Shown here in pieces: positions 45,885 through 57,040 of a stretch of 64,000 nucleotides of DNA. Where the stretch lies: assembly GCA_944472135.2 (NCBI GenBank), contig OX235262.1:86216903-86280902 (forward strand), written 5' to 3'. Below the pieces are notes generated by a model. That model was not told the DNA's origin, ran no database searches, and worked only from the letters and a program-made list of their open reading frames with translations. Every line of letters begins with the position of its first letter. Within the stretch, counting starts at the first letter, position 1. Made by a program: the position numbers and the translations under genes. Source of the stretch: Trichobilharzia regenti. Its lineage: Eukaryota > Platyhelminthes > Trematoda > Strigeidida > Schistosomatidae.

Positions 45885-46075
45885 AAGAGATCATCTGGAG
45901 AATCATTGAAAACCAAAGAACACTGGACAAGTGTTTCAAAATAATTTGAGGCTATTGGGGAGGACATATTTATAACCCTGTTGACCATGTAGTCACTAGA
46001 CTGAAAGCTGAGGACCCGTGAAATCTGATTTCTGTCGATTTAAAAAATAATACCATCAGCATTGGCAATTATCTG
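45885..46075 (-). mobile_element. F2 repeat, single minus arm, worn
   Basis: ATCATCTGGAGAATCATTG, AAAACCAAAGAACACTGGAC and AAGTGTTTC match the outer arm of F2. The tRNA-like part (about 45990-46035) is faint, and no right arm is seen. Confidence 0.5.
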
Positions 46076-46482
46076 TTCTTACATCCAGAATCTTAGGATA
46101 TTCATTCTGAAGGAGGTCACTTATCAGCAAAAGATTGATATTTATATTTCATTTAGTGATGAAAGCTATATCAGTAATAATAATCCATTTCTTCATGTTA
46201 CTTGACCAGTGACAGTTTTAACGCTTACAAAACTGATTTCCAGAGAAGGAGAAAAACTGAAATTGATAGTGGTTTCAGTCGATATAAATATGTTTGAATG
46301 TGTCAGGGATACTGCTAAGCTATTCAGACACACACAATTGTGATATAAGTTTTCCAAGGGGGACATAAATAATACCTAGGAGTCGTACTTGTCGACAATT
46401 AGCAAGCAAAGCTGTAACCTGAGTTACAACCAGAAACGTTTATTCTGAATATATGAATACGGTAAATTTTCTTTCCATTAAT

Positions 46483-46539
<57 letters not shown>

Positions 46540-47133
46540 AATTGTCTTAGCTGCCAAAAATTTTCTCTACCTGAATCTACAGTTCAACAAAGACTCATGG
46601 GTAGAATTACTGAGAAACTGCCTGTTCCGCTCACTGACGAAAACCTTCATCGCATCTGAACTTCGACTAATCTTCTCTACGAAACCAATGATTCGCATAA
46701 ACGTGAAGGATAAGCTGCTACTGCTGACCTCATCAATGTGCATCTAGCGATTCACCTGACTGTGTGCAGCTACGTATATCAGCATACCAAGCGTTTCCTA
46801 CCCTAACGTATTATCGAACACTTACCCTCATAGTTTTATAAAGGAGGAAATAGGTCGCCCTGAAGCTCTTTTCTGCAATACCTTATTCGAATCAAAACAC
46901 CAAGCAAACCCACCAAGGAATTTCTAGGTTATCTACAGACTACGTAGGAATCTCGCTCAAAAGTTAGGGATCAAACTTCTTTAAACCACAAAAGCCATGG
47001 TAATTCACATGTTAAATCTTGAATTCTACATACAAGAGAAGTTTGTCCAGTCATTGAATCTACAGTGGACCCAACCCATCTTAACACCGAATACTTAATT
47101 CAAGTATTGATCTGTAGGGAATTGACTGATTGA
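46076..47133. other. No gene seen
   Basis: Contains the compound microsatellite at 46483-46537; otherwise unassigned. Confidence 0.35.
46483..46537. repeat. Compound (TC)n(TA)n microsatellite
   Basis: About 25 bases of TC directly followed by about 30 bases of TA. Confidence 0.95.
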
Positions 47134-47523
47134 TTGCAGGGTTTCATTATAGGCTGAAATCGGTTAGAGAGCCCTTGGAAAAACAGATGAAAGTACTGGA
47201 CAGCTGTTTTGTCAGCCTAGTTTGGGACTCTTCATCAGTTAACACCCACCGAAGTACGAAACCAGGACCTGCCAGTTACAAGACGAGCTTGTGAGTTGGC
47301 AGAAATTGGAATTTATGAACTGGCCATTGGATCGATTCCCAGTGGCTTAATGGTCTACGAACTCGCTAAACTTGTAACCAGAAGTTGCTGGGTTGGAACA
47401 CTGGTGGTGGGTGCGTACTGCTGAAAGGTCCCAAAGTAGGCTGGCAAAACAGCTGTCCATTACTCCCTGCAAGTTTTCTAATGGTTCTCTAATTGATGTC
47501 AGCTCATGATGAAATCCTGTAAT
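47134..47523. mobile_element. F2 hammerhead-like foldback element
   Basis: Outer arms match in inverted orientation: TGCAGGGTTTCATTATAGGC on the left, complement of CTCATGATGAAATCCTGTA on the right. Both arms have tRNA-like parts (right: GTGGCTTAATGGTCTACG, then GCTGGGTTGGAAC) and CCCAAA.TAGGCTG.CAAAACAG. The left arm, on the minus strand, reads CTGATGAAGAGTCCC. Both arms carry the same altered TAGGCTG(A/G)CAAAA where other F2 copies have TAGGATGAAA, so the arms share ancestry within this locus. Confidence 0.75.
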
Positions 47524-49269
47524 GAATACATGATTTCCGTTTCGTTTTTTTCCTGCTTGTTTGCTTCTTAATTGTATTATTGTCTTCTCCCAATTCCTTA
47601 TAAAATCTCTACCCTTTATTACCACTGTGTTTTACTTGACTTTTGTTCACTTTTAATTCTAGTTGAGATGTACTCATCCCCGTCAATTGGATTACATCAC
47701 CCAACTTGCTTATTTAATATTATTTTAGTTTCCAACCCAATAACGAAATCTCTTATTTAAAATTTACAATTCTAATTACACATCCTTGGAAATATTCCTT
47801 TTGTCACCATGACAATTTAATATATATGTATTTGATTGTGCAGCTTGAGAATGGTGTCAACGGAAACAGTAACTCTTTCCTGAACGCCTTTTCCTTTATT
47901 TGACTCAATGGGAATATATATGCATATATTTATCGAACATAAAATTTTGTAATTAAGATGAACTAGCAATACCTTTTCGGTGGATCAAAACTTATCGTAT
48001 GAACAAATTATCGAATCAACATAAGTTACTCATCTTTGACTTCTTCATGCACAGAACCTTTAAGATCTGACGATCAACATGCAAATACTAGACATAGCTA
48101 TGGTTGAAGTACGAATTTCAATTACACTGAAAGCTTCTACTGAAATTTACGAATTCATTAATGAAGTCATGACTCCTTGAAATTTTCGCTAATTTCCTAC
48201 CTTCCTGTCACTTTTAAGGCACCTTTATGTATCTTTTATAACAGCTCAGTAATACTTACCCATTAATAAAGACTGAACGTTTCATTCTTCATGGGATTAT
48301 AGATGTAACACATACTCAAAAACAAGTCTTACAATACTGGCGGGCATACTACTTACAAATGGATATAAGTATCAAAGAGAGTGACGTCTTTGCAGAATCA
48401 ATGATAACCTGCGTGTCACCAAAAAGCCACTGAACAGGAAGCTCAAGAACAAAACTACAACTCTGAGAAGTCAATAAACATCAAAGGATGACTAACAAAA
48501 CACACAGTTTAGATAGAATTATTTGCAAATGTAACGTTTATCAATCTCTTAAAATAATTATGCACATTTTTTCCTAGAACGCATTAAATGTTCTGTCACA
48601 CACTTTATTCTCTTCACTACAGGATTTTTGCGTGACTTCATTATAATTTACTGAAGTTTCACTCTTTTTGAATTACTGTTCCACAGTATTATCAAACAAT
48701 AATTATTAAGTAGAATAAAAAGATGTAGTTGAATAATGCCTATAGGTTCGATTTTTCGATGCTTTTAATCATTAGTTTCGAAGACAGATCTTATAAAATT
48801 CATTGCCACTCATCGACACTTATGTATATGTAATGGAGTAAAAGTCTCTTTTAAAACAGTAATTAGAGAGAAGTAAGATATTTATTCAACCTCGTTGACT
48901 GTTTTTAACCACACAATATTGCTTTAATTTATTGTTCATCCAAGTGAACTGTTTCACCCCAAATAAAACAAAGTCTTCATGTTCACTTTATCACTTCACA
49001 TCTGTCATGACTAGTTTCCTTCATTCAATTCTTTTTCCGGACAACATTCTTTTTCAAGAGAGACTACCAGTGACGGTAGTAAGAATAAGGGATAACTGTA
49101 AAATCACATGATTGTGAGTCGATCCATACTCAAAAGTGAAATTTGTGAACAAGTCTCCAACCTCAACTTTATGGTCGTTGGCTATACTGTGGATGAACAC
49201 TCCTAATCCTAAGCTATGTTGATGCAGTCCAGTGGTTTTGAATCAACTGTATGTTCTGACCTAGTTGAT
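47524..49269. other. No gene seen; AT-rich
   Basis: No recognised repeat or coding signal. Confidence 0.4.
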
Positions 49270-49990
49270 TTTAACTGCGAAGCTTTCATCACCTTTCTAG
49301 ACAACAACTGTATCACAAGTACTGTTTTTGGAATAAAGTAAACCATTATTATTATTATTCAGTGGAGGTTTTACTATAAAATGGACTAATTTAAATTCTA
49401 CATGAATGATACAATTGTGTCTCTTCTGGCAATTATTGTCATGACTGGTTGTTAATTTGCATCTGTATTGATCAGGTTTATTCACTTGAAATTCGAACTT
49501 TCTTGTCATGTGATTTTCTTCTTATTAGGTTGCAAAACTGGTTTATAATAATGTTTTAATTATTAATTTTTAATTCATTTGAGTACCAGACTTATAGGAA
49601 ATCCCCCACTGCATTTTCAGTGTTTCCTGTATTTAAAATTTCTACATTATCCCAATAAAATTGGCGTCCATAATTATCTACATGCACATTTACAGCTAAT
49701 TTGTGTTCCTGGATTCTGATTCGAAGGGGACGCCCACTTTGATCGATGTTATTTTAATTGCAGTTCATACAATGCATTTTGTAAATGATGTCTTCTTTTT
49801 CTGTTGATTCTTTTGGTGTGCACAATATCAAACAAAGTGATTGTATTGGCTGAATTGTGTGCTATATCTATTTCAAATGGTCTTAATATTCTAGCTGTTA
49901 TTTAGGAGATATTTCTCTTACTTGGTAGAATGAATTTTCTTGTGGCCCGATGGTTTTCGGTTTTTCTTTAATTGCTGTATGCTGATGACA
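49270..49990 (-). pseudogene. Penelope-like element GIY-YIG region, second copy of the 25 kb family
   Basis: Minus strand: RT tail LRPFEIDIAHNSANTITLFD, then DIIYKMHCMNCN, a stop, NNIDQSGRPLRIR (the YIG is now NID), and a worn end. The 3' UTR aligns with that of 24.93-25.53 kb (GATACAATTG.GTCTC.TGGC on the plus strand). An ATT microsatellite (49346-49362) has expanded within it. A worn hammerhead-like stretch at about 49278-49320 (minus strand: GATGAAAGCTTCG) corresponds to the motif at 24944-24985. Confidence 0.8.
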
Positions 49991-50033
49991 CAGCCTACTT
50001 TTTAATCAGCTAAACACCTTCAAAAACCACACT

Positions 50034-50225
50034 GTGCGTCGGTGGCATAGTGGTCAGGACTCTCGCCGACCATGCATATGGTCTGGGTTTCGGTCCCCTG
50101 CCGACACACACACCTGATATCTATGGTCGGCCTGCAAAATTTGGGCTACCGATATCCATGCTGAAAATTCCATACTCGTACCAAAAATACAGTGTGGAAT
50201 CAAGCTGTAATCAAAAAATAAATAA
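50034..50225 (+). mobile_element. SINE1, plus strand
   Basis: Head TGCGTCGGTGGCATAGTGG, altered box B (GGGTTTCGGTCCCC), CACACACCTGATATCTATGG, body GAAAATTCCATACTCGTACC and end TGTGGAATCAAGCTGTAATC, with an A-rich tail. It lies next to the 3' side of the PLE at 49.3-50.0 kb. Confidence 0.9.
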
Positions 50226-50678
50226 ATGATGATATAGGTTTTTGTGTTTAAGAAAGTGATGTCTACAATTTGTTTTTAATCTAACAAGCTGGAAATATAT
50301 CACGAATCAAGGGAGCTCCACTGGCGTTTTATCTTTCCCTCTCATTTTTGCTTCAAAAGCATGTTACGATGAGGAAAAATTATTCGACAGAGACATCTTA
50401 TAAGCTTAATAACTCTTCAATTTTTCTCCACATATAAGCATAAGCCTTAATACGCAGTCTTGAATTCTTCGGTTCATCTTAAAGATATCTTCATAAAACG
50501 TATTTCTTACTTTCACTCCAGAGTAAAGTTAGTCATTTTCAGTAAACAGATTTAATCTTGTGGTAAGCTATAGTCCAGCTTTTTCCTAATTCAATACACC
50601 ATATAACGTTAAGTTTGGAGAATGGTTCAAATTCCTAGTTCGTCCAAAGTATATCATGATGTTATTTGTTTGACAGAG
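50226..50678. other. No gene seen
   Basis: AT-rich stretch between SINE1 and an F1 remnant. Confidence 0.3.
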
Positions 50679-50800
50679 GCCAACAGTGGAATCCAAGATC
50701 CATGTTCCATCCTATTTGGGATACGTCAAATAAATATATCTGCATCCCATTGGATGAATGCGTTCTTACCGAGAATCAAATCTATTTCAATGCATTATTG
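50679..50800 (-). mobile_element. F1 (Sm-alpha-type) remnant, minus strand
   Basis: Minus strand: TTTGACGTATCCC, AAATAGGATGGAACATGG, then ATCTTGGATTCCACTG. Stem II survives as TATCC/GGAT, but the core (TTGACGT, GGAA) is damaged. Probably inactive. Confidence 0.65.
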
Positions 50801-50910
50801 TGGTGTACGTACTGAGAGCTAGTAAACCAATGATGGCTGAGTATTTAAATACAGTAAGACCAACGAACGGAAAATTCTTTTTAAACAACGTTTCACTGGG
50901 TAAAGCATAC

Positions 50911-51105
50911 GGTGCGTCGGTGGCACAGTGGTTAGGACTCTCGCCGACCATGCACATGGTCCGGGGTTCGAGCCCGCATCGACGCACACCTGGTATCTAT
51001 GGTCGGCCTACAAAATTTGGGTTACCGATATCCATGCTGAAAATTCCATACTTGTACCGAAAATACAGTGTGGAATCAAGCTGTAAATCGAAAAAAAAAT
51101 AAATA
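50911..51105 (+). mobile_element. SINE1, plus strand, well preserved
   Basis: Head GTGCGTCGGTGGCACAGTGG, then TTAGGACTCTCGCCGACC, box B GGGGTTCGAGCCC and acceptor-side TCGACGCACACC. Body CCATGCTGAAAATTCCATAC, end TGTGGAATCAAGCTGTAAAT, tail of A and AAAT units. The tRNA-like cloverleaf ends (GCGTCGG with ATCGACGC) still pair almost fully. This copy is a good reference for the family. Confidence 0.9.
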
Positions 51106-51844
51106 AATAACCAGCTTAAACATTTTTTACACTATTCATTCGTTTAACAACAAAACGTTAATAACATAGTGGAGCAGAGTCCCTCTCTCTGTCGAATATA
51201 ATACTGACTGAGTTTAAATACCAGCGCGATATTAGTACTAGTAATAACCATTAGTGTTAGACGTAAAAACAGCATTTGGAATACCTGTGAGCATATTACT
51301 GAAATACTTTCTGTGCGCATTGAGTGTACATTTTGACTTTATACTTATGTTATCACTATAAGTAGTCTACGGCTAATCTGAATCATCGTTTTCAATGCAT
51401 TGTCCGTCTCAACATATAAATGGAATAAAACACTGCAAGCTATTTTTTATTATTTTTTCCCACCATTTATCACTTCCCATCTAATCAAGTGGGTATCAGA
51501 GAATGTTAGTTAAGTGGATAACACTTCTAGGCATAAGGATTATTGACTTTGAAAGATAACAACAACAACAACTACAATAGCAGCATATCTCTGATTTTCA
51601 CCTGCTTACAGTACTTATGATAACAGTTATTGTAATAATAATAATAATAGTTAATTTATAACTTTTATAAAAAAAAAGGTGTTTTCTATTGGTGTGATTT
51701 TTTGAGCTCAGTTCAAAACAAGCAGAGGACAAAAATCAATTGTTATGATTTTGCGTATAAGTGCATGATAGAGTTTCATTCCCAGACAGTAAGTACTATA
51801 GGAATCACAGAAAGTTTCAGGTATGATGAAATATTTGAGTATTA
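51106..51844. other. No gene seen; short AAT repeat
   Basis: AT-rich, with (AAT)n at about 51632-51649. Confidence 0.35.
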
Positions 51845-52195
51845 GTTTGCAGGGATTTGACAGACTTGAAGGTTAATCACGAACTGGCCTCAGTTAGTGA
51901 ATCACACTGGAGATCAAGGATTACTCGTCAACTGTTTAGTCCATGCTTAGGACTCTTCAGTGATACGCGCTGATGAACCCATTGTAAATCGACTCCAGAA
52001 GCTTTGACCTATGAGGCGATCCCCCTGATTATCTAGCCACTGGGATCGAGTTCAACCTGATGGTCCTAGGTCCTATCCCTAGTGAAATGATGATTGTATA
52101 TTTCTGAAAGGTCCCAAACTAGGAGAAAACAACTGTCCACCACTCTCTGGCTTTCAATAGTTCTCTAACTTAAGTCAACTAGTGATGGACCTTAC
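51845..52195. mobile_element. F2 hammerhead-like foldback element
   Basis: Left arm on the minus strand: CACTGAAGAGTCC (core CTGAAGA at 51960-51954), TAAGCAT, GGAC, TAAA (GAAA expected), CAGTTG. Stem II GTCC/GGAC is perfect. The right arm on the plus strand has CTGAAAGGTCCCAAACTAGG, AGAAAACAACTGTC and the end TTTCAATAGTTCTCTAACTT. tRNA-like parts are worn. Confidence 0.65.
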
Positions 52196-52825
52196 TACAA
52201 AAAAAATAATCTCATGCAGACTAGCTAGTTAAAATTGGACGTCGTATAGGCTGGTGAGTTATTTAGACGTTAGTGTTGACTAGATTCAATGGTCATCAAA
52301 TCAAAAAATTTTCTACCTCTGTGCATTTTAAATTGGCGCCAAATGATCGCAAATAGAAAGTCGTAGATCCAAACTTTGTGTTTATTAACGTTCATCCGAA
52401 GTTTAGGAGTACTCAGGGATCCAAAGAAAAAAAACTACTCCACATAACATAGCTCAGTAATAAGATCTTTGACTAAACCACCGAGTAATACGAATTCTAA
52501 TCTGTGAGGGGTTTTACTCTAGTTAAGGTTTCAAATACGTCTTGTAGTAAAATTTCAAAGAGTAAGGAAATTTTGAGCGGATTCACTGATAGTTACTAGT
52601 CTTCTAAAAAATATTATGCAGTGCCTACTACAAAATTCAAAGCTTTACAGTTCAACTTAAAAGTCCAGAGTGAATTAATCTTTTGAAGTATTCACACTCT
52701 ATCAAATCGTTTTACTGACTTCCAGATTACTGAAATGCGTTTTCTAGATTGTCATTTATTGGAATTATTTAAAATTTCAAGTTGTCGATTTTACTGAATG
52801 TGAGGTGACTTACAATCACCCAAGC
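52196..52825. other. Mostly unassigned; possible F3 head
   Basis: 52445-52530 has a tRNA-like look (CATAGCTCAGTAATAAG) similar to the F3 head at 37.86 kb, without a recognisable ribozyme half. Confidence 0.3.
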
Positions 52826-52890
52826 TGCAGGTATATCCAGATGAAAAGTCCTAAACACGACGAAATATGTGCACTGGACTTGCTTACTAT
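52826..52890 (+). mobile_element. F1 (Sm-alpha-type) remnant, plus strand
   Basis: CTGCAGGTATATCCAG, then ATGAAAAGTCC, TAAACA, CGACGAAATATGTGCACTGG aligns with F1 (CAGGTACATCCAGCTGANGA, GTCC, CAAATA, GGACGAAATGCGCATC). CT of the core is deleted. A short open frame across it (52805-53020) is incidental. Confidence 0.6.
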
Positions 52891-53834
52891 TTTTAATCAA
52901 CCAATTAACATGACTTTCTTCAGTTTTATTAATCCTCTGTCTCTGAAAGATCTTCAAAGTATTGAAAGGATACCAAGGAAAGTGAAACATTTACCTTCCA
53001 TTGATAAACTGAATTCATAAGTTTCAGTGTGTATAGTTGTCTAAGGATTCCACCTGAACAAAAGGCTTTACTATGTAGCTAAACAAAACAGGACAGATGT
53101 TGAGTAAGCAAGTAAAACAAAATGGTTGGTACAGTGACTTGGAATACAGGGTTGATTTTATTTGACTCTTGCATTATTTCTAATGATGAAGTGTACCCTT
53201 CTGCTTTGAGTTTTACGTCTCATTTAGAAAAATCTTCAACATTATAGTCAAAATGCGACAAGCCACTACACTGCGGTTTAAAGATTTTATCTGTAATTTA
53301 CTCAAGTTGGCAGAATAAAAGCAAATAAATAAAATATAAATGTGTGAACAAAGTGCACTTGAACCCTAAATACCTAAAAGAGTAATGCTAAACCTCAGTT
53401 ATTATTTAGTTACATTCATGATTAGATGACCATTATTTATGAATAAGTCGATTATTATTCATATCACTCTTTGGTCACAAAACTCTATCATTACTGTCTA
53501 CAGTGGTTTACTTTGTTAAATCTCTTGAAAATGTAACCACTTTTTCAGTCACCTTTGGTTAGTTGGTTTTAAATTCTTTACTTAATGAAATATTATTTTG
53601 ATAACTTGATGACTTATTCATGTATGAATAATGTCTGTTCAAAGGTAACCAAATTTTGATAAATTAGGTGATGTGCTGATTTACCAAAACTGAATTATGA
53701 TCACTTTTTTTATGATCAGTGATTCATGTAGATACTGACTGTTACTGGAAAGTAGCCATTTTCAGACGTCTATTGCTCATTGTTGATGTTGACTGGATTT
53801 TATTAGTCGACCTGTACTACCATCTAGCGAAAGC
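52891..53834. other. No gene seen; AT-rich
   Basis: No recognised repeat or coding signal. Confidence 0.35.
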
Positions 53835-55030
53835 TGCACAAAAGGAAACTTACTAAAAGTCTCCGCAAGGACCGTGAACAGTGGTGGCTGACAAAGGCAA
53901 AAGAGATGGAAAAAGCATCGGCGATAGGCAACACTAGGCAACTCTTTAGACTCATCAGAAACGGGTGGGAGAAGGCAATCATAAGTGAGACTATTTCTGA
54001 GAAAAATGGCTCCTTAATTAGCTCTCAGGATAGACGCCTTGAACGCTGGAAAGAACACTTTGAGGACAATTTAACTTGCCTACAGCCACACTGAACCTCC
54101 CCGACATCCACACACACCCGAATGGGATATAGACACTGGTCCGCCGTCTGTAGTGAGGTCACAAAAGCTATCAGTAATTTGAAACGAGGCAAAGCGGCAG
54201 GACCCGACGGAATTATTCCGGAGGTGTTTAAATATGGGGGTGACATACTAGTTTGTAGATTAACTGAGGTACTAGGCAAAGTCTGGGAATCAGAGACAGT
54301 GCCATCAGACTGGGGTAAGTCACTTATTATACCGATATTCAAGAAGGGAAACAAGTCCTCGTGTGATAATCATAGGGGGATCAGCCTAACGAACATAGTC
54401 TCTAAAATCCTAGGCTCAGTAATCATGCATAGACTAAGCAGAACTCGGGAGGAACAGACAAGGGAAAATCAAGCAGGCTTTAGACCAGGTAGAGGGTGCA
54501 TAGATCATATCTTCACTCTTCGACAGATTCTAGAACATAGACACACTTTTCGGCGTCCAACAATTGTCATATTTCTTGACTTGAAGGCGGCCTTCGACTC
54601 CGTGGATCGAAAGGTACTATGGCAATGTCTGACTGTGAAGGGAGTGCCAAGAAAGTACATTGCACTAATCAAGGCACTCTATTCAAACTCACGTAGTCGT
54701 GTAAGGGCTTATGGGGAATTGTCATCTGAATTGGTAACAACCAGTGGTGTCCGACAGGGATGTCCACTTTCCCCATTTCTGTTTAACTTCATCATAGATA
54801 TGCTAATGGAAGTATCCTTAACTGAACGTAGTGACTTAGGAATCGACTTGTTACCAGGGAATAATCTAATGGACTTAGAATATGCAGATGACATAGTCCT
54901 GTTAGGGGAGGATGCTGACAAAATGCAGAGTCTTCTGAACACCTTGAGCAGCAATCTTCGTATGTTTGGCATGCGATTCGCCCCTGCAAAATGTAAGATG
55001 CTGCTACAGGACTGGACCCGTCAACCCTAA
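53835..55030 (+). pseudogene. LINE reverse transcriptase with intact catalytic box
   Basis: The linker (KEMEKASAIGNTRQLFRLIR, frame 53906-54094) breaks near 54085, then the RT runs 54122-55030: KRGKAAGPDGIIPEVFKYGG, NHRGISLTNIVSKIL, QAGFRPGRGCIDHIF, motif A IVIFLDLKAAFDSVDRK (54568-54618), SGVRQGCPLSPFLFN and catalytic YADD (54881-54892). The catalytic residues are intact, but the frame breaks again near 55015. Confidence 0.85.
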
Positions 55031-55709
55031 CTTAGTGATAGGGAGTGAAGTGATAGAACATGTTGACCACTTCACCTACTTGGGAAGTTGTATTAGCACC
55101 AACGGACTGATTGGCGATGAAATCTCAGCACGGATCCGAAAAGCTCGAGCTGCTTTCGCTGACTTACACCATCTCTGGCGTAGGCGTGACATCCGGTTAT
55201 CAACCAAGGGACGTGTGTACTGCTCATCAGTTCGCTCCGTCCTTCTCTATGGCTCTGAAACATGGCCAATACGCGTTGAAGACATGAAAAGGTTGACTGC
55301 TTTCGATCATAGATGTCTGCGATCTCTGTCTCACGTTAGGTGGTTTCACAAGATAAGTAATGTTGACGTTAGGCGTAGAGTGTTGGGCAAAGAGGGAAAA
55401 TCAATCGACGAGGCTATAAAGTTACATAGACTAAGATGGCTAGGTCACGTGCTGCGCATGCCTAACCACCGCCTCCCCCGACGGGCATTGCTAGCTGATA
55501 TAGGTTCAGGTTGGAAAAGAGCCAGTGGTGGCCAAACAAAAACATGGCATCATCAATCCATGAAATCCTTGACAGTTAAACTGAGTCAGGTAGGGAGATG
55601 CAGACTCCCGGGTTGGGGCCCTCGGGACTCTAGGAATCAATGGCTGGAGACAATAGGTGACATGGCTCAAAATCGTTGTCAATGGCGCAGATGTATTCAG
55701 TCTCTGTAA
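55010..55709 (+). pseudogene. LINE C-terminal region (one continuous frame)
   Basis: In a new frame from about 55010: [75 protein letters not shown], and an end with QNRCQWRRCIQSL. This is the region that follows the RT in RTE-type LINEs. It is uninterrupted for 230 codons, so this copy is younger than most here. Confidence 0.85.
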
Positions 55710-55930
55710 TCTTTCATATTCCTTTCTACCATTACCCATTCTGTTTCACTCTTATACTTGTCAAACTCTATTGATTCTCTTCACTCATCTTCTTGTCTAC
55801 CTCTGTGTGCTATTTGGAACGTGGCAACTCGAACTGCTGCACTTCGGTGCCAAGTTCTATGTTGAATCCAGAGAGACAGACCATCTAGAAGACTCTCCAT
55901 CACGATACACCTTTTGAATCAATGTTAGTT

Positions 55931-56285
55931 AGTTGAAAGTAATTAGCAGGAAGCTCTGAACTCGTCAGTGTATTGCTTCACTTCAGACTTAACCTATCTA
56001 AGTGTTTTCTTCTACAATGTTTACTTTCAATTTTCACAGTTGTAATCATCATTAATTTTCCAAATAATGCAATTAAAAATCGACTTTCTTCTCCATTTAG
56101 TATTACTCTCCATTTATTTTTTGAAGAAAAACTTTTTCAAAATTCACATCAGTTTTATCCAATAAGCTTTCTTCATCCGTTCGAGAAATCCTCTCTGAAA
56201 TATATACATTCATTAAATTTATTTTCTATATTTTAAATCTCTAGGCATTCTGATTAATTTCACCTCAAATTTTGTTACAAAACTA
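55931..56285. other. No gene seen
   Basis: AT-rich. The start (AGTTAGTTGAAAGTAATTAG) has a faint F3-like look. Confidence 0.3.
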
Positions 56286-56515
56286 AATCATCTGGAGAAC
56301 CACTAGAAACAAGGCAGCATAATTAGAAACTCTTAAGCAGTTCTCATCCACAACTCCACCAGCGGTTGAATCCAAGACCAATAGCTCGGAAACTGAGCGT
56401 GCTTACCACTCAACTACTGGGTTGGAATTCAGCGGCCTGTGAATTCTAACTTCGGAACAAAATAGCTGTCTAGTATCCCTTGGTTTGCAAGAGTTTCCTA
56501 ACCAATATCGGGTTA
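56286..56515. mobile_element. F2 hammerhead-like foldback, worn
   Basis: Left end ATCATCTGGAGAACCACTAG and right end GGTTTGCAAGAGTTTCCTAA are inverted arms. The right arm keeps AAAATAGCTGTCTAGTA near the ribozyme position. tRNA-like remains lie at about 56380-56410. Confidence 0.5.
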
Positions 56516-57040
56516 CTCTGAAGTCTGTGTGGAGGTCAAAAGCACTCAGCATCAAAAATAACATCTGGATTTTCAACTCTACTCGGAAGTCAGTGCTACT
56601 ATACAGGTCAGAGACTTGCACTGCGCGTCATAAAGAGCATCTCAAAACAAGCTACAGACCTTCGTTAACAGCTGCCTTCGCTCAGTACTCAAGACCAGAT
56701 GGCCAGAAAACATCAGCAACAGGGATCTCTGGCAATGAGCGAACCAACCAGGAACCAATTGTGCAACCAATAAGCAGGAAGAAATGGAGATGGATTGGCC
56801 ACACGCTGAGGAAACCATCAAGTGACATCACTAGACAAGCCATCGCTCGAGCGGAACCCGAAAGGGAAGCGGCGAGTCAGTCGTTCAAGGGTGACTTGGA
56901 GGAGGTCATGTGAAGAGGAGATGAAAACATGTGGGCAGACTTGGAGCGGCGTGAAAACGTTGGCAGAGAACAGAACACAATAAAGACGTATGGCTGAAGC
57001 TCTATGTTCCTCTAAGAATTAAAGGAAATAATAATAATCG
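56516..57040 (+). mobile_element. RTE-like LINE 3' fragment, variant subfamily
   Basis: It begins at a point equal to about 44815 of the long copy and runs to the end (TGAAGCTCTATGTTCC, then AATAATAATAAT). A frame at 56485-56913 gives [38 protein letters not shown]. It differs from the 42 kb copy by many substitutions, so it is another subfamily or older. It abuts the F2 foldback on the left. Confidence 0.85.

Larger units (their letters stand above)
53835..55930 (+). mobile_element. 5'-truncated RTE-like LINE, second family (Perere-3/SR3-like)
   Basis: Coding from about 53835 to 55709 is followed by a T/C-rich 3' UTR and GC-richer sequence to about 55930; the exact end is uncertain. The protein differs clearly from the 42 kb family (IFKKGNKSSCDNHRGIS, NIVSKILGSVIMHRL). 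It starts in the linker before the RT, so the endonuclease is absent. The family name is inferred from general resemblance only. Confidence 0.8.
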
